A stretch of DNA of 64,000 nucleotides. It comes from Streptomyces sp. NBC_00461. Its GTDB lineage: Bacteria; Actinomycetota; Actinomycetes; Streptomycetales; Streptomycetaceae. The translations under genes and the position numbers were made by a program. The notes below the pieces were generated by a model. The model made no database searches and was not told the origin of the DNA. It saw only the letters and a list, made by a program, of their open reading frames with translations. Positions within the stretch are counted from its first letter, which is position 1, and the number at the start of each line of letters is the position of its first letter. The DNA lies in assembly GCF_036013935.1 (NCBI RefSeq), contig NZ_CP107902.1, positions 3,443,001 through 3,507,000 of the forward strand. The letters run 5' to 3'. Positions 34,214 to 44,170 of the stretch are shown here, piece by piece.

Positions 34214-36928
34214 ATGAACCCGATACCGGCCCCATGGATCCGCACCCGCCTGCGCGCCGCCCCCGGTGCCGCCTGGGCGCTGGCGCTGCTCGTGGCGCTG
34301 ACCGCCTGTCTCGCGGGCGCGTTCCCGCGGGCGGTCGACCGGTACGAGGACGCCGGTCTGCGCCGGGCCGTGGAGCGGACGCGGCCCGCGAGCACCAGCG
34401 TGAACGTCTGGGCCCAGCGGCCCGGCCTCCTCATGTCGCAGGAGGAGCGCGAGGAGGCGCTGCGCCCCGGCACGCTCGGCGCCCAGAACGCGAAGGTCCT
34501 CGCCGCCGTACCGCGGCCGCTCGTCGCCGATCCCGGTCAGTCGACGTACGGGGTGCGCACCGCCATGCCCCTGGCGGCACCGGAACGTTGGCTGCCCCGG
34601 CCAAGCGGTCTGCCGCCGCAGCTCACCCTCTCCACGCAAGCCGGACTGGCCGATCACGCGACGGTACGCGAGGGACGCCTGCCCCGCGCCGACGGCCGGG
34701 TCACCGCCGCCACACCCGAGGTGGAGGCCGCCGTCACCGCGGAGACCGCCAAGAGCCTGCACATCGAGGTCGGTTCGGTCGTCCATCTCCCCGGCGTGGA
34801 ACGTGCCCCGCTCGCCGTCCGCGTCACCGGCGTCGTCGCCCCCCGCGACCCCGACGGCCCTTACTGGGCCACCCAGCCCCTTCTGCGCAGCCCCAGCCTG
34901 GTCCTGACGCCGGGGTCGGGCGCCGACGGCGACAAGTACTGGCGCGCCGCCCTGCTGCTTGCTCCCGAGGCGGCCCCGGCGATGCTGGGCACCCCCGGAA
35001 ACCCTTGGCGTTACTGGCAGTTGGCCCCCTCGATGGCCGCCCTCCACGCCTACGAGGCGGACGGTCTGAAGTCCGCCGTCGCCTCCCTGGAGGCCGGTCC
35101 GGCCCTGCGGAAGGTCCGCACACTGACCGACCCGTCCACGGTCGTCGACACCGACCTGGACGACGTACTGAGCGGCTTCACGGAGCTGCGCGGTGGCGTC
35201 CGCCCACTCACGGCCGTCGCCGCGTTCGGTACCGGCACGGTCGCCGCAGTCGTCCTGCTGATGGCGGGCGGCCTCACCGCCGACCGACGCCGCGCCGAAC
35301 TCGCCCTGCTGCGCGCCCGCGGCGCCTCCTTGCGCGGTCTGGCGGGCCGTCTGCTCGCCGAGACCGCGGTCATCGCGCTGCCCGCGGGAGCACTGGGCCT
35401 GGGGATCGCGCTGCTCGCGCTCCCCGGCGGCCGCGCGTTCTACGCGATCACGGCGGCGGCGACGGTCACGGCGGTCGCCTGCGCGGCCCTGCCCCTGCGG
35501 GCGGCCGTCGCTCACCGTACCGTCCGGATCCACGGCGGCCGAGGGGACGTGGCATCCGTACGACCGTCCAGGCGCCGTACGGTCGCGGAGCTGACCCTGG
35601 TCGTCGTGGCGCTGGGCGCGGTCGAGACCCTGCGCAGACGGGGCGCGTCGGGCGATCAACTGACGTCACTCGCACCGGTGTTGGTGGGAGTGACGGCGAC
35701 TCTGCTCCTGGTCCGCCTCTATCCCCTCCCCCTGCGCGGCCTGAGCCGTCCTGCCGCCCGCCTGCGGGGTGCGGTGGGGCATCTCTCGCTGGCCCGGGCG
35801 GGCCGTACGTCCGCTTCCGCGGTCCTGCCCCTGCTGGCGCTGTTGACCGCCCTCACCACGGCGGCCTTCGGCGGCTCGGTCCTGGCCGGTGTGCGTGAGG
35901 CCCGCGACCAGGCAGCCCTCCTCACAGTCGGCGCCGACGCCCGTATCGAGGCGACGGCCCCGCTGCCGTCGGGCCTGCCGGACCGGATCCGCCGGACGCC
36001 CGGCGTGCGGGAGGTGACGGCGGTGAGCATCATGTACCAGGCCAGGCCGACCGATCTCAGCCAGTCGGTACCGGTGGCGGGCGTGGAGCCGCAGGACTAC
36101 GCGGAGTTGGCGGGCCGCACCGGCATCGGCCCCTTCGGAGCGGACGAGTTGAAGAGACGGACCGCCCACGGCCCCCTCTCGGCGCTCGCCTCTCCGACGG
36201 CCGCCAGGACCTACGGCACCCGGCCCTTCCCCGTGCTCCTGGAGGACGGCACCACGATCACCGTCCGCATCACCGTTGTCCGGGACCGTACGCCCGCCGT
36301 CGCGGGCGACAACTTCCTGGTCGTGGACCGCGCCGGCCTGAACGCGTCCGCGTCCCGCCCCACCGCACTGCTGCTGACCGGCACCCGGCTGGACCGGGCG
36401 GCGCTGCGCGGGGCCGCGCCCGACTCGGCGGACGTACAACTGCGTTCGGAGGAACGCGCCCGCTACGCCGACTCGCCCCTCCAGACCGGCGCCGAGCGTG
36501 TCTATGCGGCGGCGGGCGCGGCGGGCGCGGGCTACGCCGTACTGGCCCTGCTGCTGTCCCTCCTGCGCGCGGCGCCCGAACGCACCGCGCTCCTCGCCCG
36601 TCTGCGCACGATGGGCCTGACCCGCGCGCAGGGCCGCCGGCTGCTGGTCCTGGAGTCGCTGCCACAGGCCGGACTGGCCGCGGCAGGGGGTGCGTTGACG
36701 GGCTGGGCGACGATTCGGCTGCTGTCGCCGGGAATCGACCTGACGACGATCGCGCTGGCGTCGAGGCAGGCTCCCGCGGGCGAAGCGGTGTTGCGCACGG
36801 ACGCACTGTCACTGGCGGTACCGGCGGTGGCGATCGTGCTGGTGACGGTCGCCACCGCCGGCGTACAGGCGTGGTGGACGGGACGGCGGGGAGCCGCCCC
36901 GGAGTTGCGGGCGGGGGATGCGCGATGA
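34214..36928 (+). CDS. FtsX/MacB-like ABC permease, second subunit
   Basis: The ATG at 34214 with GAGGGG just upstream gives 904 residues, MNPIPAPWIRTRLRA onward. The layout mirrors the preceding gene: one N-terminal helix (about 18-38), external domain, FtsX helices around 335-430 with the loop RRRAELALLRARGASLRGLAGRLLAE, a second external domain, and final FtsX helices with LLARLRTMGLTRAQGRRLLVLE. It probably forms a heterodimer with the 1083-residue permease. It is followed by the ATPase gene 55 bases on. Confidence 0.85.
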   Translation: MNPIPAPWIRTRLRAAPGAAWALALLVALTACLAGAFPRAVDRYEDAGLRRAVERTRPASTSVNVWAQRPGLLMSQEEREEALRPGTLGAQNAKVLAAVPRPLVADPGQSTYGVRTAMPLAAPERWLPRPSGLPPQLTLSTQAGLADHATVREGRLPRADGRVTAATPEVEAAVTAETAKSLHIEVGSVVHLPGVERAPLAVRVTGVVAPRDPDGPYWATQPLLRSPSLVLTPGSGADGDKYWRAALLLAPEAAPAMLGTPGNPWRYWQLAPSMAALHAYEADGLKSAVASLEAGPALRKVRTLTDPSTVVDTDLDDVLSGFTELRGGVRPLTAVAAFGTGTVAAVVLLMAGGLTADRRRAELALLRARGASLRGLAGRLLAETAVIALPAGALGLGIALLALPGGRAFYAITAAATVTAVACAALPLRAAVAHRTVRIHGGRGDVASVRPSRRRTVAELTLVVVALGAVETLRRRGASGDQLTSLAPVLVGVTATLLLVRLYPLPLRGLSRPAARLRGAVGHLSLARAGRTSASAVLPLLALLTALTTAAFGGSVLAGVREARDQAALLTVGADARIEATAPLPSGLPDRIRRTPGVREVTAVSIMYQARPTDLSQSVPVAGVEPQDYAELAGRTGIGPFGADELKRRTAHGPLSALASPTAARTYGTRPFPVLLEDGTTITVRITVVRDRTPAVAGDNFLVVDRAGLNASASRPTALLLTGTRLDRAALRGAAPDSADVQLRSEERARYADSPLQTGAERVYAAAGAAGAGYAVLALLLSLLRAAPERTALLARLRTMGLTRAQGRRLLVLESLPQAGLAAAGGALTGWATIRLLSPGIDLTTIALASRQAPAGEAVLRTDALSLAVPAVAIVLVTVATAGVQAWWTGRRGAAPELRAGDAR

Positions 36929-36983
36929 ATCATGCGGCGACCGCCCGGGGACCAGCTGTGGACATGTGCCGAGGAGAGTTTCG

Positions 36984-37940
36984 ATGACGACGACGAACCC
37001 GACCCTCGCCGACCTCGCCCAGCGTGCCACGGAACACCGCGACCGCCCCGCCTACGGCCATGACGCCCTGATCACCTGCGACCGGCTGGTCCGCATCTTC
37101 ACCACGGACGGCATCGAGGTCCAGGCCCTGCAGGGCCTCGACCTCCTGGTCCGCGAGGGCGAACTCATGGCCTTGGTGGGCGCGTCGGGCAGCGGCAAGT
37201 CCACGCTGATGAACATCCTCGCGGGCCTGGACACCCCCACCGCCGGCGCCGCCCGCGTGGCCGGCCGCGACCTGCTCACGATGACCGCGAAGGACCGTCT
37301 GGCCTACCGCCGCACCACCGTCGGCTTCGTCTGGCAGCAGACCTCCCGAAATCTCCTCCCCTATCTCACCGCCGCCCAGAACATCGCCCTCCCCCTGCAG
37401 ATGACGGGCGCCCGCAGGCGCCGGTCGCAGTCCGAACGCGCCCTGGAACTACTGGAGTTGCTGGACGTGGCCGACTGCCGGGACCGCCGCCCGCACCAGA
37501 TGTCCGGCGGTCAGCAGCAGCGCGTCGCCATCGCCGTGGCCCTCGCCAACAACCCCGCGGTCCTGCTCGCCGACGAACCCACCGGCGAACTCGACTCGCA
37601 CACCGCCGAGCAGGTCTTCGCCGCCTTCCGCACGGCGAACGAGCGCCTCGGCACCACCATCGTCATCGTGACCCACGACCAGGCGGTCGCCGGCGAGGTC
37701 CGCCGCACGGTCGCCATCCGCGACGGCCGCACCTCCACGGAGGTCCTGCGCCGGAGCGAGGTCGACGAGACGACCGGCGACGAGAGGGTGGTCGCCCGCG
37801 AGTACGCCATGCTCGACCGCGCCGGCCGCCTCCAGCTCCCCGCCGAGTACACCGAGGCACTCGGTATGCGCGACCGCGTGGCCCTGGAACTGGCCCCGGA
37901 CCACATCGCCGTACGACCGGACGACAGCGAACGCGCGTGA
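36984..37940 (+). CDS. ABC transporter ATP-binding protein (MacB/LolD type)
   Basis: The ATG at 36984 behind GAGGAGAG gives 318 residues. Walker A GASGSGKST, Q-loop VGFVWQQTSRNLLPYLTAAQN, signature MSGGQQQRVAIAVAL, Walker B VLLADEPTGELD and H-loop VTHDQAVAGEVR are intact. The family-type ATPase is preceded by about 50 extra residues and followed by an unusual C-terminal tail (about 255-318: REYAMLDRAGRLQLPAEYTEALGMRDRVALE) resembling an AbrB/transport-associated regulatory fold. It energises the two large permeases upstream. Confidence 0.9.
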   Translation: MTTTNPTLADLAQRATEHRDRPAYGHDALITCDRLVRIFTTDGIEVQALQGLDLLVREGELMALVGASGSGKSTLMNILAGLDTPTAGAARVAGRDLLTMTAKDRLAYRRTTVGFVWQQTSRNLLPYLTAAQNIALPLQMTGARRRRSQSERALELLELLDVADCRDRRPHQMSGGQQQRVAIAVALANNPAVLLADEPTGELDSHTAEQVFAAFRTANERLGTTIVIVTHDQAVAGEVRRTVAIRDGRTSTEVLRRSEVDETTGDERVVAREYAMLDRAGRLQLPAEYTEALGMRDRVALELAPDHIAVRPDDSERA

Positions 37941-37987
37941 CGGCTGCGGGAGTTCAGCAGACCGCTGAAGTTCAGGGGAGTTGGAGT

Positions 37988-38665
37988 TCAGCGGACGCTG
38001 ACGGCCAGTGCCCCAAGTCCCGCCCGCCGTACGGCGATCGACCCGAACGGCGTGCGCAGCCGTAGCCACGCGCCCGACGAGAACAACGCCTGGCCGCCCG
38101 CACCGTGCGGGGACCGTAGGAAGCCGAGCGACTGTGCCGCGTGCGCGGCCCGCACCGGGAGCGGGGTGTCGCCGACGGTCCGGGACCAGATCTCCCCTCC
38201 GATACGGTCGAGTTCGGCCCGCGTACGCTGCTCCGGCGCCAACTCCTGCGTACGGGACCGGAATTCGGCGACCGCCGCACCGACCATCGCCCGCAGGGCG
38301 TCCGGCGCCGGGAGCCCCGGCTCGGCACGCCAGCCACCGCGCGGCGGCAGCACCCCGGCCCACGGCGGGCCGGTCACCGCGGCCGGCACGGCGGCCGTTG
38401 CGGCCGACTCGTCGACCGACTCCAGGAGTTCACCGGCGGACACGGTCACATCGAGCGTGACGTCCAGCCCGTCCTCGTACGGCTTGGCGAGGCGGACCGC
38501 CCGGATCGCCAGCACCTCGAAGGACGGCGGCCGCCCGAAGACGGCGAGCGCGGTACCGGCCGCCTGCAGCCGCACCGCCGCCGAACGGTCGTAATGGATC
38601 AGCCGGGAGAGGAAGGCCGCGAGGTCCGCCGCCTCCCCTTCGTCGGCGAGGTGGAGCACCGTCAT
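37988..38665 (-). CDS. Conserved hypothetical protein downstream of a thioesterase
   Basis: 225 residues from an ATG overlapping the thioesterase stop (ATGA), hence coupled. No membrane segment or signal peptide. The N-terminus (MTVLHLADEGEAADLAAFLSR) and middle are helical; the C-terminus is beta-rich (GAWLRLRTPFGSIAVRRAGLGALAVSV). No motif is recognised. The operon order ettA - thioesterase - this gene suggests co-expression but not a shared function. Confidence 0.75.
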   Translation of the reverse strand: MTVLHLADEGEAADLAAFLSRLIHYDRSAAVRLQAAGTALAVFGRPPSFEVLAIRAVRLAKPYEDGLDVTLDVTVSAGELLESVDESAATAAVPAAVTGPPWAGVLPPRGGWRAEPGLPAPDALRAMVGAAVAEFRSRTQELAPEQRTRAELDRIGGEIWSRTVGDTPLPVRAAHAAQSLGFLRSPHGAGGQALFSSGAWLRLRTPFGSIAVRRAGLGALAVSVR

Positions 38666-39075
38666 GCGGCGACGGCCTCCTCCTCGTTCTCGTCCCGGTA
38701 TCCCTCCAGGAACTCCCGCTCCTCGGAGGTGATCCTGCGTGGCCGCTGTGTCTCGAAGTCGAACGGCACGACCACGGTGCACGCCCGTACATAGACCAGG
38801 TCGTCGTCCTTCACCTCGTAGGTGATGGTGAAGGACGCCGCCCTGACCTCGGTGATCCACAGCTCGACGTCCACGGGGTGGTGCCGGTGGACCAGCTGCC
38901 GCTTGTAGTCGATCTCGTGGCGCGCCACCACGGACCCCTGCTTGAAGTCCTTCTCCGGGCGGAACAGGAAATCGATACGGGCTTCTTCCAGGTAGCGGAT
39001 GAAGACCGCGTTGTTGACGTGGCCGTACGCGTCCATGTCCGACCAACGCAGGGGGCAACGGTAGATGTGGCGCAA
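38662..39075 (-). CDS. Hotdog-fold acyl-CoA thioesterase (4HBT family)
   Basis: 137 residues. The hotdog motif RWSDMDAYGHVNNAVFIRYLEEAR holds the catalytic Asp of the 4-hydroxybenzoyl-CoA thioesterase/YbgC class; DYKRQLVHRHHPVDVELWITEV is the following strand pair. The start is TTG at 39075: an in-frame stop lies just upstream and no other start codon fits, so translation is probably coupled to ettA, which ends six bases before. It hydrolyses acyl-CoA in the cytoplasm; chain length is unknown. Confidence 0.85.
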   Translation of the reverse strand: MRHIYRCPLRWSDMDAYGHVNNAVFIRYLEEARIDFLFRPEKDFKQGSVVARHEIDYKRQLVHRHHPVDVELWITEVRAASFTITYEVKDDDLVYVRACTVVVPFDFETQRPRRITSEEREFLEGYRDENEEEAVAA

Positions 39076-39081
39076 GATCGA

Positions 39082-40746
<1,665 letters not shown>

Positions 40747-41123
40747 GAGAAACCGTCCGGCAGCTTGAATTCTGGCAGTGGGCAGATACACCCCATCTTG
40801 CCTGACGGCCAGCCCTCGGGGGAAACGCGTATGGCCGGGGGGCTCTGAACTGGGGGTTCGCTGCTGGCGGCTGCGGCTCGACTGTCACTGTCGGTCGTCG
40901 TCGAGTGGCCTCGGGGGGCGTCGGACGGCCCAGGGACGGCCCAGGCTTGATCGGTACAGGTCTCGCGCCCGGTCAACGGGAGGCACTTCGACCACCCGTC
41001 TGCTGCTCAGCCGACGAACCCCGGCGCTGTGGGACTCAGCAGGTCTACCACCCCTGCCACCGAAGTAGAAGCAGCCTTATAAATCCAACTACATTCGCGC
41101 GATTGATATGCCACAATCATGCA
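40747..41123. other. Left junction of the integrated element
   Basis: No gene. It holds the left 80-bp att repeat (40781-40860) next to the ettA start, then about 260 bases of element DNA that becomes AT-rich from 41,070. The ettA promoter must lie here and may be partly supplied by the element. Confidence 0.6.
40781..40860. repeat. attL: left 80-bp copy of the element's terminal repeat
   Basis: Matches 58028-58107 in direct orientation at 69 of 80 positions without gaps. The longest identical run, ACACCCCATCTTGCC (40788-40802), is the best candidate for the crossover core. Inside, CGGCCA (40806-40811) and TGGCCG (40832-40837) form a 6-bp stem. It is not part of a tRNA. Confidence 0.75.
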
Positions 41124-42251
41124 ATGGTGATCAGAATAAACGAAACAAGTCGAACACTTAGTTTCGATGGTGTCGAGATCGAACCTTGCGGCCTCGGATA
41201 TTTGTACGAGTACGAAGAATGCAAGGAAATCAATCTGCCCGGACTCCGGCGCGCAATTGCCAAGCTGGAAGGGAAAAAGATACCGCCACTCAATACCAAG
41301 CCGACAACCTTAGGGGAAAACGCCGTCACGCCCGAAAGGGAGGCTGCACTACTAGAAGGCACGACCGGGAATGTGACATTCTGCCTACGCGGCAACATCA
41401 GGCCAGAGTTCATTACAATAGATGTAAACAACTCGGGAGACCTTATCGCCTCTTTCTTCATTCCTTGCGAGATAGATGATCCATCTTACGCAACCGAATC
41501 CTTTTCTCCTCACCTTGCAATTCGAGGCGCCCGCCTCATCCAGTGTAAATACTGGGATGACCCTGGCCCAGGAATCCCGTCGGGATGGGACATTGACATC
41601 CTTCTCCCTCGCACTAGGAGTCTACTTTCGAGTGTTCGCGAGTTGGCCGTAACACTCGCTAGGTCAGCAGGGATGACACCTGGCGCCCCGATGGGACCCG
41701 AGTTCGCAGCGGGCCTTTGCCATGGCGGTGCGCCCGACTCACTTGTGGGACTTGAGGAGTCAGACTGGCTAGAAGTGAAGTCTCAGGGCTATGACCTGGA
41801 CAACATCAAAGACAAGATTGAGCTTGCCCAAGATGTTTCACGTTTCGCCAATAGCGAGACAGGAGGAATTCTCGCCATTGGCTACAGGACTAAGAAGAAC
41901 CGGAATGGTGAGGTGATCTCCAAATGCACGCCCATCCCCGAGAGGTTTGCACAAGCTGTTCGCTACCGGGCAGTCATCGACAGTCGCATATTCCCGCCAA
42001 TTGATGGGCTTAAAATCCGAGCTTCTCCGCATGATGGAGGGTGGGTACTGACCGTGTTTGTCCCATCACAGGCAGAGGAGAATAAGCCATTCTTGGTCCA
42101 CGGCGCGATTGTCGGCGGAAAGGTGGAAGGAGCTTTCATTTCGATCGTTAGGCGGCGAGGGGAAGCTTCAATTCCAATTACAGGGCCAGCAATTCACAGC
42201 ATGCTGGCCGCCGGACGGTCAATATTGCACCGTAAGGACATTGGCCAGTAG
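41124..42251 (+). CDS. AlbA_2/Schlafen-type putative DNA-binding protein (AT-rich cargo)
   Basis: The ATG at 41124 gives 375 residues; GTG 41127 is alternative and there is no ribosome site, so it may be leaderless. The C-terminal half (about 210-340) fits the AlbA_2/Schlafen fold: LEESDWLEVKSQGYDL, then VSRFANSETGGILAIGY (the FANxxGG-x-hhhGh motif). The N-terminal half is not recognised. Base composition is far more AT-rich than any other gene here, with AT-ending and unusual codons (ATA, AGA, TTA), pointing to separate recent acquisition. Schlafen-like proteins in mobile elements are often linked to phage defence or regulation; no partner gene is adjacent. Role not established. Confidence 0.7.
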   Translation: MVIRINETSRTLSFDGVEIEPCGLGYLYEYEECKEINLPGLRRAIAKLEGKKIPPLNTKPTTLGENAVTPEREAALLEGTTGNVTFCLRGNIRPEFITIDVNNSGDLIASFFIPCEIDDPSYATESFSPHLAIRGARLIQCKYWDDPGPGIPSGWDIDILLPRTRSLLSSVRELAVTLARSAGMTPGAPMGPEFAAGLCHGGAPDSLVGLEESDWLEVKSQGYDLDNIKDKIELAQDVSRFANSETGGILAIGYRTKKNRNGEVISKCTPIPERFAQAVRYRAVIDSRIFPPIDGLKIRASPHDGGWVLTVFVPSQAEENKPFLVHGAIVGGKVEGAFISIVRRRGEASIPITGPAIHSMLAAGRSILHRKDIGQ

Positions 42252-42835
42252 TAGGTGCGCTGCTTAGCGAGGTCGGCGGAGCGGCTTTGGGCTGGAGCTG
42301 CTTTGGGGCGAGTGATCATGGCCCCGTAAGCTTCCGGCGAGTCGGGCAGTCTGTGGACCTGCCCGTTAAAGCACGACGTTGGGGCCATGATCTTCGAGGC
42401 TCGCCCCAAAGTGGCTGCCTAAAGCCGTGGAGCCGACCGCCCCAGCCACAGAGGGTGTCTCCCAACTTCTGCCCGCAGCTCGCGAGCGCGCCGCCGGGCG
42501 CGGCCAGCCGGGGCGAAGACAGGAGGCAGGCCGCGCCGCAGAGGCGGCGCGCGCCCGCGCCGTGCGCGGGCCTTGAATCTGTAGAGAAGGTTGAACTCAG
42601 CCGGTCTATTGGGGCGTGTCATGTCTCGGTTAGTTGGTCTGCGGCTTCACAGATGCTTGGCACCGCTTGCCTCGGCTTCGCCTCGCCCGTTGTGAACCAC
42701 ATGGTTGTGCCGGACGCCGTTGGTGAGCCGGCGCCCGCTCCCTACTACGTCAGAACGGAGGGGCGCTAGTCCGCATGCGGGGCGCCCGTGCCGCTCGTAG
42801 GCTGATGTTGCTCGGGGTTCTTGCGGAGGTCTGCC
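42252..42835. other. 584-base gap between AlbA-domain gene and ku
   Basis: No convincing gene. The first third holds a long nested inverted repeat (42301-42411). The middle (42470-42570) is a GC-rich block with short hairpins such as CCCGCG/CGCGGG near 42554-42569. The last 250 bases return to normal composition and contain the ku promoter region. Confidence 0.5.
42301..42411. repeat. Long nested inverted repeat, possible structured RNA or element scar
   Basis: CTTTGGGGCGAG (42301-42312) pairs with 42400-42411, and GATCATGGCCCC (42314-42325) pairs with 42381-42392, 24 perfect pairs interrupted by a 1 versus 7 base bulge. Within the loop CGGGCAG and CTGCCCG form a further 7-bp hairpin. It sits right after the AT-rich gene. 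Confidence 0.7.
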
Positions 42836-43750
42836 ATGCCCCGAACGATCTGGAGTGGTGCGATCAGCTTCGGTCTCGTGACGGTGCCGATCAACGTCCA
42901 GAGTGCCACCGAGGATCATTCGATCCGCTTCCACCAGTACCACCTGGAAGACATGGGCCGGGTGCGGGTGAAGAAGGTGTGCGAGCTGGAGGACCGTGAG
43001 GTCACTCAGTCGGAGATCGGCAAGGGCTACGAGTACGCCAAGGACCAGGTCGTCGCCATCAGCGATACCGATCTGCGGGAGCTCCCGCTGCCGACGGCGA
43101 AGGCCATCGAGATCGAAGCTTTCGTGCCCCTCGACAGCATCGACCCGATCCGGATCAGTGAGGGCTACTACCTGGCGCCGGACGGGCAGGTCGCAGCGAA
43201 GCCGTACAAGCTGCTGGTACAGGCGCTGGGCCGGTCATCCAAGGTGGCTGTGGCGAAGTACGCGTGGTCGGGGCGGGAACGCCTGGGCCTGCTGCGGGTG
43301 AAGGATGACGTGATCGTGCTGCACGCGATGCGCTGGCCGGACGAGATCCGCGATCCCGCCGAGCTGCTGCCGCCGCCAACTGAGGTGTCGGACGGGGAGA
43401 TCGAGGGCGCGCTTGCACTGATGGAGTCCATGAGCCGCGACGATCTGACGGGGCCGGAGTTCGAGGATGCCTACACCGACGCCATGGCGAAGATCATTGA
43501 AGCGAAGCGGGAACACCGCGAGCTGCCGGACGCTCCGGAGCCTCAGGAGACGGGCAAGGTACTTGACCTCATGGCCGCCCTGAACGAGTCCGTCCAGCAG
43601 GCCAGGGCTTCCCGCGGCGAGGACGCCGACGTGCACGAGCTGCCGAAGAAGAAGACCGCTGCCAAGAAGCAGCCGGCGAAGAAGGCAGCGGCGAAGACCA
43701 CGAAGAAGGCTGCCGCGAAGAAGACGGCAAGGCGACCACGCAGTGCCTAG
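42836..43750 (+). CDS. ku: Ku-family DNA end-binding protein
   Basis: The ATG at 42836, with GGAGG ahead, gives 304 residues. The start MPRTIWSGAISFGLVTVPI is diagnostic of bacterial Ku; the DNA-encircling core continues through SEGYYLAPDG, KPYKLLVQAL and VLHAMRWPDEIRD. The C-terminus is a Lys/Ala-rich tail (KKKTAAKKQPAKKAAAK and on) typical of Streptomyces Ku, used for DNA binding. Bacterial Ku joins double-strand breaks with LigD, but no ligase gene is on this element, so it would have to recruit host LigD or act alone, perhaps shielding transferred double-stranded DNA ends. Its stop overlaps the convergent stop at 43747. Confidence 0.95.
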   Translation: MPRTIWSGAISFGLVTVPINVQSATEDHSIRFHQYHLEDMGRVRVKKVCELEDREVTQSEIGKGYEYAKDQVVAISDTDLRELPLPTAKAIEIEAFVPLDSIDPIRISEGYYLAPDGQVAAKPYKLLVQALGRSSKVAVAKYAWSGRERLGLLRVKDDVIVLHAMRWPDEIRDPAELLPPPTEVSDGEIEGALALMESMSRDDLTGPEFEDAYTDAMAKIIEAKREHRELPDAPEPQETGKVLDLMAALNESVQQARASRGEDADVHELPKKKTAAKKQPAKKAAAKTTKKAAAKKTARRPRSA

Positions 43751-44085
43751 TCCAACATCCCCAGGGCCGTGTCTGGCTGGCACTGCCGACAGGCCTTGAC
43801 TCCGTCGGCGAGCGCTCTGCGGGCCTGGTCCCGGTTGATGGCCCGGCTGCGCTTGCCCGCCATCCAGCAGTCCCCCACGTGCACGAACACGGGCGGGGCA
43901 TGCCGGTTGAGCCCCACTTCGAGCAGCCACTCCGGCGCCGGCGGGCGCGCTTGGACGCCGCGCTGTCGCTCGGCTTCGTGCCGCTCTTCGTCGGCGATCC
44001 ACCGGCGGGTGCGGGCAAGGTCCCGCTCCTGCACGCGCTCCAGGAAACGGAGCAGCGCGAGTCTCGACGGAGCTAGATCGTTCAC
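43747..44085 (-). CDS. Hypothetical AICE protein (DUF6233-like)
   Basis: 112 residues from a GTG at 44085. TAGAAT (44098-44093 on the minus strand) lies 7 bases before the GTG and no ribosome site is present, so a leaderless transcript is likely. N-terminal half is a charged helix (LALLRFLERVQERDLARTRRW); the C-terminus has VFVHVGDCWMAGKRSRAI and a CRQC pair. From memory such proteins recur on Streptomyces AICEs (DUF6233) with no known role. It overlaps ku tail to tail. Confidence 0.7.
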   Translation of the reverse strand: MNDLAPSRLALLRFLERVQERDLARTRRWIADEERHEAERQRGVQARPPAPEWLLEVGLNRHAPPVFVHVGDCWMAGKRSRAINRDQARRALADGVKACRQCQPDTALGMLD

Positions 44086-44170
44086 ATGTTCGATTCTAGA
44101 CAGTAGGCTTCCGCCTGCACATCGAGGGAGGCCACGTGCGAGACCGGATCGACCTGGGCGAGCTGCTGCG

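Noticed and set aside
34105..35898. A repeat-protein gene starting in the 18-bp tandem repeats
   Set aside because: The frame runs through the second permease in a different frame and becomes Arg/Pro-rich; the permease reading is clearly the coding one.
21982..36000. Very long open frames on the strand opposite to PknG, VWA/FHA and permease genes (900 to 1240 codons)
   Set aside because: They mirror the real genes' third-position GC bias, have Arg/Pro/Gly-rich products without domains, and lack ribosome sites. They are antisense shadows typical of high-GC DNA.
40781..40860. A tRNA gene at the left attachment repeat
   Set aside because: No T-arm consensus, anticodon arm or acceptor stem could be built on either strand at either copy.
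42287..42769. A 160-residue ORF in the gap before ku
   Set aside because: It crosses the long inverted repeat and a GC hairpin block, lacks a ribosome site, and has no recognisable composition or domain.
42836..43750. A complete NHEJ operon on the element
   Set aside because: No ligase, polymerase or nuclease domain of LigD is encoded within the element; only Ku is present.
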